Numbered from the stretch's first letter, positions 50,101 through 61,298 are shown. The stretch is DNA of 64,000 nucleotides from Oxytricha trifallax (GCA_000711775.1 ARYC01000782.1:51821-115820), one strand, 5' to 3'. Notes: generated from the letters alone by a model not told the origin. Numbers and translations: made by a program.

Positions 50101-50282
50101 TTTTATCTACAGTTTATGCATTTTATTGTTGTTGTTGTCCCTCTCTCTGAGGATGTTACATTTTGAGTCCATACTATATTATAAATAAGAATATTTCTGA
50201 AAGTAAATGATTGTTATTATTTGAGGTTGATAAAAAATAAACTTACAGATTCAATGTCTGCTTTAGAACTAGTACAGCCCAT
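47160..50282 (-). CDS. EMAP-like WD40 protein (HELP domain)
   Basis: Echinoderm microtubule-associated protein-like protein. ATG 50282 opens MGCTSSKADIES; Gly2-Cys3 and Ser6 fit an N-myristoylation/palmitoylation signal. An intron (GTAAGT) follows, then a basic linker (KREVTITRQKSKQELVVKDE). The HELP-type region and first propeller read DFVYGYKNEEARQNLFYN, PVYMTAAMGIILDPKNRTQ, LTFGGKETSNM, DDVMCLCIDQTRSMVATG and SPIVFIWESNSAVKLGTY. Many WD repeats extend to EYLLSIGGMDQTVIQWKK and TGA at 47160-47162. The role by family is microtubule or cilium binding; the acylated N-terminus would add membrane attachment (inference). Several IESs or introns separate the blocks (for example 47900-47930, 48200-48290, 48640-48680). 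Confidence 0.85.
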
Positions 50283-50492
50283 TTTATTTAATTCTTTCTT
50301 AATTTATTATTCAAAATGCACTAAATTTAAATCAAATTTATAAGAAATATTACAGTTTAATGTTTATTATAAATGTTAATCACGCTTTAATGAAGATTAT
50401 TTTAAAAGTTATCAATAATCATTAATTTAGCATTTTAGTAAACAACTTAATAATATTTAAACTAAACTATAAATTTCTAGATAAAACAGTAA

Positions 50493-51618
50493 ATGTCAAT
50501 TGAAACCAACAATCAAACTAAAAATTAACTGGGCTCATAAATTTAATTTATTTATAAAATCATTGCAAATCATAAACTTTATATCCCTAAAAAGCAATTA
50601 GACGAGAAGTCATTAGAAATAGCTAGATAGATCATATTAGAATCTAGAGAGCCAAAACTCGATGCTGATGGATACGACCCCCTGGACCCGTATGCAAAGA
50701 CCGCCAAGAAACTTGATAAGCTCTCAACTCTTAAGCAAAACAAACAAAAACAGGAGAGCTAGGAGATACTAGAAAGTGTCAGGAAGTAGAGGGAATAGGA
50801 GGAGTAGGAACTTAGAAAATAGGAGAGAAAGTAATAAAAAGAATAGGAAAAATTGTAGTAGCAGTAGGATTAAGAGGAGGTTGATGAGAGAATCAAGGAT
50901 GTATAGTAGAGACTCAAATATACTCAAGCTGCTCAAAGTGTTGGAGATAAGGAAAATTTCTGTCATATTTTTTATTTCGTATTTTACACATAGTAAATCT
51001 CCTGCATTAATACTATACTTAACTCCTACAATAATTTTTCAGACTTAACTTTTTATTGTAAAAAATTTCAACAAATACTTCAGAATAATAAAGTTGACAG
51101 TTTGTGGTGCAATATTTCTATACTCTTGCATGATTGCTCTCAAATAAAATTACATAGAGAAAGAGAATGGCGTTTTAGTCGACGAGAATATAGTATCAGA
51201 GTTGCTTGGACTTAGAAATCTGTTTGCCACTCTAAAGGAAATATTTATATAATTTTTTTTAATGGTAAAGGGGTTTTGGGATTACTTAAAGTGATATTAA
51301 CTTTAATATTTACTAAAATCTAATGTAAAAATATGGTTCTTTTTGGTATTAGTAGTGGCTGTAGTAAGTGTGAGATGGTACAATAACAGATTAGACGAGC
51401 AGGAATTAGAATTGTTGAAGAGTTAATAGGAAGACGATAAAGATCTTGATGACATCCAAGAAGACGATGAAGAAGAGGATTTTAGATATTTTATTTTATA
51501 TACATGCTATACTATGATTTAAAGTATAATTTATTAAAAATTATATATTAAAAAAGAGGAGGATACAGAGGATTAGGATGATCATTAAGAAATAAAAGAA
51601 TCAAAGAAGGATAAATGA
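50493..51618 (+). CDS. coiled-coil protein with a transmembrane segment and acidic tail
   Basis: Unrecognised protein. ATG 50493 (MSIETNNQTKNQLGS), KLYIPKKQLDEKSLEIARQ, LDADGYDPLDPYAKTAKKLD, then a Glu/Gln/Lys-rich coiled coil to about 50935 (ERIKDVQQRLKYTQAAQ). After an unresolved join (50960-51090): KLTVCGAIFLYSCMIALK, VLVDENIVSELLGLRNLFAT. After another (51250-51335) a hydrophobic segment FFLVLVVAVVSVRWYNN, then LDEQELELLKSQQEDDKD, and via an IES (pointer GAGGAT) an acidic C-terminus ending KESKKDK-TGA (51616). Topology suggests an ER- or organelle-membrane protein; function unknown. Confidence 0.65.
51475..51564 (+). other. IES, pointer GAGGAT
   Basis: GAGGAT at 51475-51480 and 51559-51564. 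Deletion of 84 bp joins DDIQEDDEEED to TEDQDDHQEIKE in frame. Confidence 0.75.
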
Positions 51619-52558
51619 ACCTGTATAAATATTAACTACTCTAATTAAATAGACTATAAAAAAGTATGGTTTAGTGAATAAGATTATTTTTTATTGTGAA
51701 AAGTTTATATGTATAAACTAATCTATCAGTTAATTTCTTTAATAAGATTGTTTAAGATTTCTTATTAACTTTTATAAGTTTTATAAGTAGATTGATAAAT
51801 TTATAATAATTTTATGATAAGGTAATTTGATTGATGAATAAGTAGCTCACATAAATTTTAATCAAAATAAAATAAATTCTTTTGTTAAGAATTTCACGCT
51901 GTTTTATTAAATTTTATTTGATTGGACTATCAGTTATAGAACCTTAATTTCTAGCCAATTAAAATCAACCCTTTTAACTTTCATTAATTAATTTATGAGT
52001 AAAAAAATATTAAAAAATTGACAATAAAAAATATAATTTACTTGGCAGATGGCATGTTATCTGTTCTATTAGAGAAGTAGATCAGTTAAATTAAACTCTT
52101 CAAAATTTTGGATCAGAAACCCGAATTGCGGTCTTTTTCCACCCTGGAACCCCTTATTATAAGCTTGAAATTTTCTTCGCTATTATATTTAACTGCCTTA
52201 ATTCCCTTTAATTATTGTTATTAGCTCTGTAAAAGAGTTATGGCATGATAGATTTTAAGCATGTGGAAAACTCAAATAAGTCTATACTCTGTTTCCCTTA
52301 GTATTATTATAATCATTATTGATTTATATTTGAAGTTAACTCCGAAGTTTTTGGGTAAGTTCTTCCTTAATATTCTTTCATTAATAACAAGTTTCTTCCT
52401 TAATTTATGACATTTTACGACCCAAGCCGAAACTTTAAGCTAAGTTTAAGCTCTTTAAGTAGTCATGTGTCTTAATCTATCGATGATAGATGCATTTAAT
52501 GTTGATGATTGATTTAACCGATGGATTTTAGATTTTTTATAAGAGTGAAAGAATATTG
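51619..52558. other. intergenic stretch
   Basis: AT-rich with a short G+C-richer patch at 52110-52160 containing GGAACCCCTTATTA. No coding block I can support. Confidence 0.45.
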
Positions 52559-54180
52559 ATGAATTAAGAAACTACTATTGACTCAAATAAATTGGGAACT
52601 CAATCGAGTTAAAATCCAAGTCTTTAGTCAAGCTTTATCAGCTTCATTGATGAGTAGCTTGATGAGCATTTGCAATAAAAGTCTTAACAGTACTAGATTG
52701 ATTTTCGCAATGATACTCCATTCATGATTAAGGATGTTAAAGAGGGGTATATTATGTAAAATATCAACAAGACTATCTAGCCTTTAGAAACTATTGATTC
52801 TGTGTAAAAAATTGGCTTGAATAAAAGCCTTAGACAACAAAATTTTGATATGAGTAGAGATTCGGCAATACTGAATTCTTAGATCAGTTTCCTCTAGCTT
52901 AATGAAAAAGAATCAATGCATAGTATGCAAAGTTCAAACATCCCTTCAATAAAGACAACTAGATACTCAGATAACTTTCTCAACCAATCTTAGCAACTTG
53001 ATGAATCCTTAATTTAAGATTTATTTCCTGCCTTAAGGCAATCAAGGTCTTAGTTTTTCAACATTCAAGAATAAATATAGAATGATGGGAGTTGAAATTC
53101 TTCAACCCCTAGATTCTCAAGTCAGAGAAATAGCTTGATTTTTATGAATATTCTATAAGAAAAAAGCAAGCAATCAAATTTATTAGAACAGAGATTGAAA
53201 CTGATTGATCTTAAGGAGAGAGATCCAATTGGATCTGATATGCCTATTAATATTGAAAAACTTTCTATATAACAGTCTCAGTATTTAAATCTTGAACAAG
53301 CTAATGCTTAACTGTCTATGAGGACTAAGAACAAACTCAATTAAGTTTATGACTCTGATTCACTTAAGGAATTTAGCGGAGTCAATCAAGAAATAAGGAA
53401 AAACATCGAATTTAAAACTCCAAATAAAAGAAAGCTTGGGTAGAAATTAACTCACAAGTAAGTCTTGAACTAATCATCTCCAGATTAAAAGGCTATCTTA
53501 AAACAGTTGAAACGTTAAAATATGAATTTGACATTTGGAATGAAATCAAGAATTGTTTAGGCTTAGTAAACAAGCATTAAAATTAGCAAAAACCTCAGTC
53601 CTAATAATGTTTCAATAGACTACTAGTAAACCCAAGCCGTTCAAGGAAAAACGTCATTAAAAGATTCTAGTCTCAATTAAATAGAAAGTAATTGTCCTAC
53701 ATCTAAAAACATCAAAGCAAAATAAGATATTATCTTTCCAAAAGTAACTGAAGATATTTCAAAATCTTTTGACAATACTTAAATTCATCCTTAAATTTGA
53801 TCTGAAGTTTAACAAGGAATGCATAAATTTGGCATTTACAATCATTAAGTTATAAATCTACAAGGTTTCTGTTTCACAGAAACTGCTTAACAACTAACTT
53901 TGTAAATATGAGGAGAAATATCTCATGAATGAAACACAGCTTAAATTGGCTGTATCTGTACATAGAATTTTGAAATAACATTAATAACTCGTTTCTTTAT
54001 CACTATACCTCAGTTTTAGAAATTTTCTTATTGGAATAATTAAAGAGAGCATCTCAAATCAATTCATTGAGCAAGAGAATTTATTGAAATCTGAAAAATC
54101 TAACTGATTCTGGGGAGACTGTTGAAAGAGAAGTGAGATTTATTTTTTCATCATTGCGTGAAACTTAATTAATTAAATAT
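52559..54180 (+). CDS. Gln/Ser-rich protein of unknown function with in-frame TGAs
   Basis: ATG 52559 (MNQETTIDSNKLGTQSSQ) starts a long frame with many TAA/TAG Gln codons: FISFIDEQLDEHLQQKSQQ, DTPFMIKDVKEGYIMQNI, DLFPALRQSRSQFFNIQEQ. A TGA interrupts it at 53093-53095; the same frame then continues 235 codons (NSSTPRFSSQRNSLIFMN, KNKLNQVYDSDSLKEFSG, KQLKRQNMNLTFGMKSRIV) to a TGA at 53799. Further coding (LCKYEEKYLMNETQLKLAV) follows an intron or IES. An IES (AATAA, 53974-54039) then joins VHRILKQ to LKRASQINSLSKRIY; a second TGA follows and NLKNLTDSGETVEREVRF continues in the same frame. The 3' end is uncertain. The coiled C-terminal part suggests a structural role. Confidence 0.55.
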
Positions 54181-54287
54181 CAAATTAATAAAATGTTTGA
54201 TTAAATCATCCACGATTAATTAAAAAATACCTTAATATTAAATATATTGTTAATGGATAACTCTATTATTATTAACTAATATTTAAG

Positions 54288-54982
54288 ATGAAGACCCACA
54301 CTTGTAAGCAAATATCTTGAGTTTAACTTCTTTCTTGTAGCTGTCTCAAGCCAGAGAAGAAAGTCCAGAAAGGCAAAATAATTTTCATTTTAATAGTGTA
54401 ATTTTTAGACTTACAGAAGAATGGGGAAATTTACTTGATGGGAAGGGGTTTTGGGGATAATTAAATAAAGGCTCACTTTAGCGCTCCTTCAAGCATCAGA
54501 AGAAAGCTCATGAGCAGCCATTTGAATAAGGAGTTGAGAACCAAGTACGACGTGCGCTCAGTCCCCGTCCGCAAGGGTGATGTCGTAAAAGTCATGAGAG
54601 GTGCCTTCAAGGGTAGAGAGGGCAAGGTTATCACCGTCTACAGAAAGAAATGGGCTGTACACATCGAAAAACTCACCAGAGAAAAGACCAACGGTAAGCA
54701 ATTCTATAATTTTATTAGTATATAAGGAATAAATAAACTTAGAATTTGTTTATCAAATTTTGATTATAAATAATTGAAATCTAAAAAACAAAGCCAATAT
54801 TTAAATTCTTAGCATCTTATAATTTTCGTGTAGGAACCCAAGTTCAAATCCCACTCGCTGCCTCAAACCTCCTCATCACCTCCCTTAAGATTGACAAGAA
54901 CAGAAAGGAGATCTTGGAAAGAAAGAAGAGAGTCACCAAGGAGAAGAACAAGCACAAGGAGGGTCTCGCCGGTCTCGACTGA
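54288..54982 (+). CDS. RPL26: 60S ribosomal protein L26 (uL24)
   Basis: Large-subunit ribosomal protein near the exit tunnel. ATG 54288, MKTHT, a 37-bp intron (54304-54340), [15 protein letters not shown] with an IES (pointer AAAGGC) inside, [38 protein letters not shown] (KOW start), [34 protein letters not shown], an intron (54694-54833), then [35 protein letters not shown] and [10 protein letters not shown] with TGA at 54980. The length, about 140 residues, matches the family. Coding DNA is far richer in G+C than flanks and uses few TAA/TAG codons, as expected for a highly expressed gene. Confidence 0.97.
54369..54472 (+). other. IES in RPL26 with a G4T4G4 tract, pointer AAAGGC
   Basis: AAAGGC at 54369-54374 and 54467-54472. 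Deletion of 98 bp gives RRKSRKAHFSAP, a conserved part of uL24. GGGGTTTTGGGG lies at 54445-54456 inside the IES. Confidence 0.93.
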
Positions 54983-55632
54983 GCAGTCTCATCTCAAGAA
55001 GAAGCTTATATTTTAATAATAGAAATACTTAAAATGAATTACATTTTTTAAAGCTTCTTCCGCTTTGCGAAGTGCAATTAAGCATGGGCACCTTTCTTTA
55101 TCACAACCAATTGTTTTTGCACTCAAAAATCTTTCTCAAATTTATCTATTTTTCTCTTTATATATCACTAAAATGCAATTAAATTGTAAAATTAAATTGA
55201 AATATGTAATCAAATTTACGAATAAATAATTCATTTTTATTTTGAGAATATATATTAGTAATGTATCTCGCTATTTATTACCTTTAATCGATATATGAAT
55301 ATAATCTCGCAATGTTTAATTTTCTTCGTGAATATCACTCACTCTAATTTATTAACTTAAAATCATCAATCATCTAATTCATTAAAGTTACTTATTAATC
55401 ACAAACAACATAAAAAGTTTAGAAAGTAGCAAAGAAAGTATAAGAATAATTGTTGTAAAATTAAGATAAGTTTAGTGATTTAGTGATTAAATGGGTCTTA
55501 AAAATAATAACTTTATACTACTCATAATCATAAAACTAACTCATTTGTATGCGTAATAATTTTCATAGTTTATATTCCTATATTAAACTAGCTTAAAGCC
55601 ATTATTATTTTATCTTATTAAGTTTTTTATTA
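54983..55632. other. AT-rich stretch between convergent genes
   Basis: 3' flanks of RPL26 (plus) and the LMBD2-type gene (minus); no gene seen. Confidence 0.5.
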
Positions 55633-58600
55633 TCAGTGATTCAGTGCTTATTTTTTCTTTTAAATACCAAATAAAATATTTATTATTGTTTTTAATGTCT
55701 TTTATTATTATTTAAATGTTATTATTATAAATACCCTATTAAAGACATTCTTGAGTCCATTATTTCTCTCCTCTTCATCGTCATCATCCAATTTAAACGA
55801 TAGCTGATACTTTTTATTATTGTTAGCTGAGCTTCTGTCGCTCCTAAATGAAGAGGAGTTATCCCTTCCCCTTTCATAGTCGTTCATGTCATCTATCACT
55901 TCGTACTCATCTTCGTCGTTATTAAAAAAAAATTGTTAAAAATAGTCATTATTTGAGTATACACTGCTGCTATTAGAACGACCGCCATTAATGTTTCTTG
56001 AATTGCTTTGATTTATTGCTGGATCATTCATGTTGTTAAGGAGCAGTGAATTAGGATCGATTTAAGAAGCATTTCATATATAATAATAACACTTAAATGA
56101 TCTCTTTATTTATGAAATATAAAATATAAATTTAGAGATTAAGCTGTTACTTTAGGGGTTTAAGAAGGCTGTCTACCTTTTGAGTTACTTTTCCTCTTGT
56201 TTATTCCAAAGAAAGAGGATCTAGTCGTTTCTTATTAAGAATCTTGCATTAGATTTTATTTAGTGTCAAAGGGGAATGACATGCTGGATTAATGGGAGAC
56301 TATGTTTGAGTCGTCATTTGAAGTTGAGCTTTTCTTTTTGAAAATTAATAGTCTGTCTTTCAATGATACTCTAAAAGAAAGTTCATTAAAATAAACGAGT
56401 AGCACTATAACAAAAACTTACTTTTCTTTTGAAATGGCACTAGAAGAGGAATTTCTATCATTTACTAAGGAATCCTTATTTTCATAAATGAACTTTTCGT
56501 TTCTGTACTTTTCAATGATAAATTTGCCCTCCTCAACACGCTCTTCCGCTTGATCTGGATCAAATGCATATTGCTTCAATCCAATGCAATTTAATATGCG
56601 ACCTTAACAAAGCATTTCATAATTGTTGAAATCTTACCATAAATGTTGAAGGCAGTGAGGATTACCATGAGAACTAGGCACACAGGGAAGACCCATTGAT
56701 TGAAACCTTCTCCCAAGAATTTTACATAACGAACAGGGCCCATTACTCTATAAACAGCTGCGTCGTTCATTTAAGTTAATTAAAGGAAGTTGTAGCTTAT
56801 TGGAACAGCTAGCCTCATCACAAAGATTTAATAAACATATTAAGTCTAAGCATTATATGATATTTTCAGAAAAAATTATGATAGAAATAAGTTAAGATAC
56901 TAGAAAACAGCAAGCAAGATGGATCAGTAGATTTATTCTTATGTAAAGCGTAGATATTTGAAACTTTCAATTAAAATAGTCCATAATTCGTAGCAGCAAC
57001 TAAGTAAACTAAAGGTATCAAACTTGCCAACTAAACAATCAATTTTTATGAATTTGCAATATTTTACATGTGAAAGGAAATAACTAGAAGCTGAATCTAA
57101 TTGAGGTGCTGTGATTAAATTGTAAATTATGTTATTTTATAATCCAAAGAAATTCGCTACTTCTGCGTAAGTAATTAGTGAAAATAGCATAATTATAGGT
57201 GAGTAATTTTAATTAATCAACTTTGCACATGTTTGACTTTAATATTAAAATAAATATATATTTTTAGGTACTCTACCGCAGATTTTTATATATAAACCTG
57301 TTTTGCGGTAGAGTACCTTAATTATATTAATTAAAAAATAAATAAATAAAATTAAATAAAGCATTACTTTCTACAGAAAATGCATGAAAAAATAATTAAA
57401 TATTTTTATAAAATAAATATAGCAACTTGCTACTAATTACAGTAGATTTATTTTAAATGATTTTACTTTTATTATATAAATTATTATTTTTATTTTTGTT
57501 TATATATTACATTTTAATTTCATGCATTTTCTGGAGAAAGTAATGCTGTATTTAATTTATTTTATTTTATTTAATTAATAAAATTAAGGTACTCTACCGC
57601 AAAACAGGTTTATATATAAAAATCTGCGGTAGAGTACCTAAAAATATATATTTATTTTAATATTAAAGTCAAACATGTGCAAAGTTGATTAATTAAAATT
57701 ACTCACCTATAATTATGCTATTTTCACTAAATTATTGCACTTAGTGATAAGCATATAAAGGACATCAAGATCATTCAATTATACTTATTTTTAATTATAT
57801 TTTAAAGAATTAAAGGATTTTTTATTCCAACTGGCTTTAAGTACACAAACCAAAAGTATACTATAGGTAAAATCATTAAAATCTAAGAATTATTTCCATG
57901 TTATTTATTAATTCTTACTAAGAAATTTGATAATTTTAGATCTTTGACTGTTATCACGATCCTTCAAGAACATTGATTTGATTTCCCGATCACCTCTTAA
58001 TTAACTATCAATAATATCTTGCATTAAAATAGCCTTCTCAATGGATTCCCTCCTAAAACTAGCGATTCTCAATAAATCTGTGCTTTAATAGCGGAATCTG
58101 TTTCTTAAGCGGACAAGACGCTGGTAGTCTATGAAACCCTTGAATTCTTTGGGGAGCTTAAGTTTGTTACGAGGGTCGTAAGCTATTCTTAGATTGTTTT
58201 AATCTTCCATAGATTGAGTGAAAATTTCTATCTATAAATCAATGTAAATTCAGTTTAGATTTGTTTATAGCTACTTACATCTTATATAATTAAATAATTA
58301 ATGAAAAATAATTTCTAATTTGACTAAACATCAAAATGCAAATCAAGCATGAATAATTTTTTTAGTTATAGGATGACTTTTCTATGTGGTTCCATTTCAT
58401 GTTTAACTTTTATCATATGCCCAATATTAACCATATCCTGTACTTTCTAAAGCTTAACTCTGTATTTGCTATCAAATTCAGCTGTCTTCTGCTAATAGTA
58501 CATTAATTTCTTGGCATTTGACGAGAATTTGAAGTAGGAAATTGGAATTTTGACTAAACCGTAACCAAGTAGAATTACTATGCTTAATAAACCAAAGACT

Positions 58601-59288
58601 AAACTCAAGCCTATAATGCAACCCACGATTCCTTCACTATAGAAATAATTTTATTAGAATTTTATTACTTTTGAAGTGCTTCTCTGCCACTTTTAGTGAC
58701 AGCCAATATTATGACCACTACTACGAAGAGCACCAGATAAACCACCAACATGGGAACATTATTTCTAATGCTTCTCATCATTCTTTCTTTAAAGGTGAAA
58801 TCAGCTGCACTTAAGTATTCCATTAAGAATGGTAGGATAAACCAATTCAAACCGAATACAAGCCAATAATTTATGTACCACCATACTACCAGAAATTCAT
58901 CTACTTCTCCGTTGGTTTTTACCTATAAACAAATATTTATTAATCTTAGATTTCAGAGAGAAATTCCAAAGTATAATTTCTAGAAATTTTATAATTTAGC
59001 TTCTATTGATTTATTAAGATTGAATAACCCTTAAATTTAGAAACTATTCTATCCTTAACCTCCTCTATCTTCCCCGTATCAAATTTATTCATAATTTTTC
59101 TTACTTACAGTATATATATCCAAAGGAATTAGCATAAAAATACTAAGTCCCAAAAACCAACCCATCACTGTTAATAGCTTAACGTGTATAGGTGTATTGT
59201 TTTTTGCTGCATACTGATTGACCAAGTATATAAAATAGATCATGAGAAGTATGCTCTCAATTAAAGTTATTACCCAAACTTATTTCAT
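55633..59288 (-). CDS. LMBR1 domain protein 2-like (LMBD2) multipass membrane protein
   Basis: Multipass membrane protein of the LMBR1/LMBD2 family. ATG 59288 (MKQVWVITLIESILLMIYF), LLTVMGWFLGLSIFMLIPLD, an intron, then WWYINYWLVFGLNWFILPF, MEYLSAADFTFKERMMRSI, PMLVVYLVLFVVVVIILAV, GCIIGLSLVFGLLSIVILLG. A cytosolic coil follows (LKLPKEFKGFIDYQRLV, SFRRESIEKAILMQDI). Next are MSFICLSLITYAEVANFFG, ASLIPLVYLVAATNYGLFQ, LKVSNIYALHKNKSTDPSC, IFVMRLAVPISYNFLQL, GEGFNQWVFPVCLVLMVIL and GRILNCIGLKQYAFDPDQAE. The Ser/Asn-rich tail includes NDYERGRDNSSS and ends at TGA 55633-55635. Two IESs are resolved; one is made almost entirely of a palindromic element. Role in related systems: receptor-type membrane protein; ligand unknown here. 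Confidence 0.85.
56823..56898 (-). other. IES in LMBD2-type gene, pointer AAGAT
   Basis: AAGAT at 56823-56827 and 56894-56898. Deletion of 71 bp joins DPSCLLFSS to IFVMRLAVPISYNF, matching the order of conserved segments in the family. Confidence 0.85.
57175..57730. repeat. palindromic element with nested hairpins, family C
   Basis: Inverted repeat running TTAGTGAAAATAGC to GCTATTTTCACTAA, arms of about 210-240 bp. Each arm itself contains an inverted pair GGTACTCTACCGCA / TGCGGTAGAGTACC about 30 bp apart (57269-57317 and its mirror 57590-57638). The centre is AT-rich. No ORF. Confidence 0.95.
57175..57746 (-). other. 566-bp IES formed by a palindromic element, pointer TTAGTG
   Basis: TTAGTG at 57175-57180 and 57741-57746. 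Deletion joins MSFICLSLI to TYAEVANFFGL in frame. The first pointer copy is also the first six bases of the palindrome. Confidence 0.85.
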
Positions 59289-59460
59289 TTTGATTATTAT
59301 TATATTATTTAAAGATGTTTTTCAAACTTAATTTACTTTCATTCATTCCAATTTATTTTATGATGAGATATAGAGAAACATAAAGTTAAATTAAATAAAG
59401 TAAAGTTTACAATATTAAAAAAAGAATTTATAGATATGAGTTGCTAATTAAAAAGAATTT

Positions 59461-61053
59461 TCATTAAAATTTAATAACATTTGCAAATTCATTTCTAATG
59501 TTACTCTTCCAAACTTTTATGCTTCCATTATCCGAGGTAGCAAATAGACTAGATCCAAAAGTGTCCCATTCCAGTTTAATTGGTCTCTTAATTATTTTTT
59601 TAATTAGATTTTTCTGAATATTTCATATAATTTTTTAATTAAAAATATCTTACCCTCGTTGATATTCCAAACAAACTAAGCTTCAAGAAGAGTTCCTTGG
59701 ACAATGTTATTTGAAGATTCCTTAATGTGAATTTTCCAGACCATGATGTCGCCTTCGCTTGTTCCTACAGCAATCTGATGATGAGCTCTGCCAGCTAGGG
59801 AAACCCATTTTAGACATGTAATAGACCCAGAAAAGCTTATATTATCAGACTCTCTCAATTTAGCCAAAATTTCATAATTAGTACTACTCTTTTTAAGCTC
59901 ATAAATCTGTAGTCGAGTGTTTAAGTAGAGTTCAGTGTTTAAAATTAATGATTTTTTCTAATGGAAATATAACTTTATTTTACAGTTCTTTGTGTGCTTA
60001 AATGTCAAAATTAGAATCAGATTTAAGTGATGGGTCAATACTTCCAACGATGAAAATAGGGTTCTCGTTATCTTCCTTGCACCAATCAATTACTGAACAG
60101 CCGAAAGAATTCGTTTGAATCTCTGTCACTAAAGTAAAATCACAGTCACCATCAAATTGCTCTCCTTCATAAATTTAGGGCTGTATAATTTTATTATTTT
60201 TTATCTAAATAAGGACAAAAATTTAAATATATATTTTAGTATGTCAAACTTATATATGTAATAGATACTTTTTGATAAGATGAATTGAATATTTCTGAAA
60301 TAAGATATTCCTAGTTTAGAATAATTTTGTTTGTTAACATATTTTTATTTTTTAATAGAAACTTTATGCATAAATGTAGACTCTTCCATTTAATGAGGCA
60401 ACTGCAAGAGTTAAGCCAAACTCAGAATGTCTAGGTGCAAATTTTACATCTTAAACCTAACTTTCGAATCTCAATACCTATTGATACTTCCACAGTTTAG
60501 TCTCATCATCTAGCTCTATTATAATAACTCTATTTCTGCTGTCACAATATGCAAACAAAGTACCGAAAATAGGATCAGCAAAGTCACCTCTCCATTAACT
60601 AATTGTTTTGAGACTTTCCTGTTCATCCGAAGGCGCTGCTTGACTTCCAAAGACTTGCTGATAAACAATCATAGAACTCTCTTGTAGTCCACTGACATCA
60701 ATCAAACTGGATTCATCACTGAAGTTAGATTTCTTCATTAGTCTATCACTAATCAAATAAGGAGCATTCCACTATTACAGCTGATCTTGCAAAAGGCTAT
60801 CTTCTATCATAGTGCTTTTCTGTTAAAAACTCTTTTTTTCTTGAATCACTGATTTCTCACAAATTTAGAGTTAGTTGTCCTGACTTAACAATGCCATGAC
60901 AGTTCCAAATTTATTCACACAAATCTGATTGAGAGGAAGAGCAGAGTAAACCTCTAAGTTGTAAGTTGATTGCACATTTTAAGAAGCATTTTAAGATTGA
61001 TTTTGTGAAAAACCTTGACTTTATGATGGTTAAGCTTAGTTAATTTATTGCAT
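59461..61053 (-). CDS. SEH1: nucleoporin Seh1-like WD40 protein
   Basis: Seh1/Sec13-type propeller of the nuclear pore Y-complex and GATOR2. ATG 61053 begins a Gln-rich leader (MQQINQAQPSQSQGFSQNQ). Then come EVYSALPLNQICVNKFGTV, a long insert (DSLLQDQLQQWNAPYLISD), SQWRGDFADPIFGTLFAYCD, LWKYQQVLRFESQVQDVKFA, PRHSEFGLTLAVASLNGRV and YIYA; the VKFAPRHSE..LAVAS..G segment is typical of Seh1. Later blocks are TEIQTNSFGCSVIDWCKED, NENPIFIVGSID, GSITCLKWVSLAGRAHHQI, AVGTSEGDIMVWKIHIKE and, after an IES (pointer TCTTA), KRPIKLEWDTFGSSLFATS and DNGSIKVWKSNIRN. Ends TGA 59461-59463. The Gln-rich leader and the insert are unusual for Seh1. Confidence 0.82.
59586..59652 (-). other. IES in Seh1-like gene, pointer TCTTA
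   Basis: TCTTA at 59586-59590 and 59648-59652. Deletion of 62 bp joins FVWNINEGK to RPIKLEWDTFG in the last propeller blade. Confidence 0.85.
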
Positions 61054-61298
61054 CAAATTTTACTGAAATTAGTTTGAGCCTTGGTTGAGAGTTTGTTAGG
61101 GGGTAAAATTTTATTGCTGTTGCATTTATGTTGGAGCGCCAAATTAATTAGATGTGATGATCTTTGCAAAAGAATTGCCTCCTTAATTTTTATAGAACAT
61201 TTTTTAAGTTTAATATTATTTAATTCATTTCACTTCAATTCAATTACTTGTTACTGTATAGAAATAGTATTTATTACATTAATTGATAATTGAAGAAA

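Noticed and set aside
50769..50966. Minus-strand and +2-frame ORFs over the coiled-coil gene
   Set aside because: Shadows of the Glu/Gln/Lys-rich frame starting at 50493, which has better codon use and continues through the neighbouring blocks.
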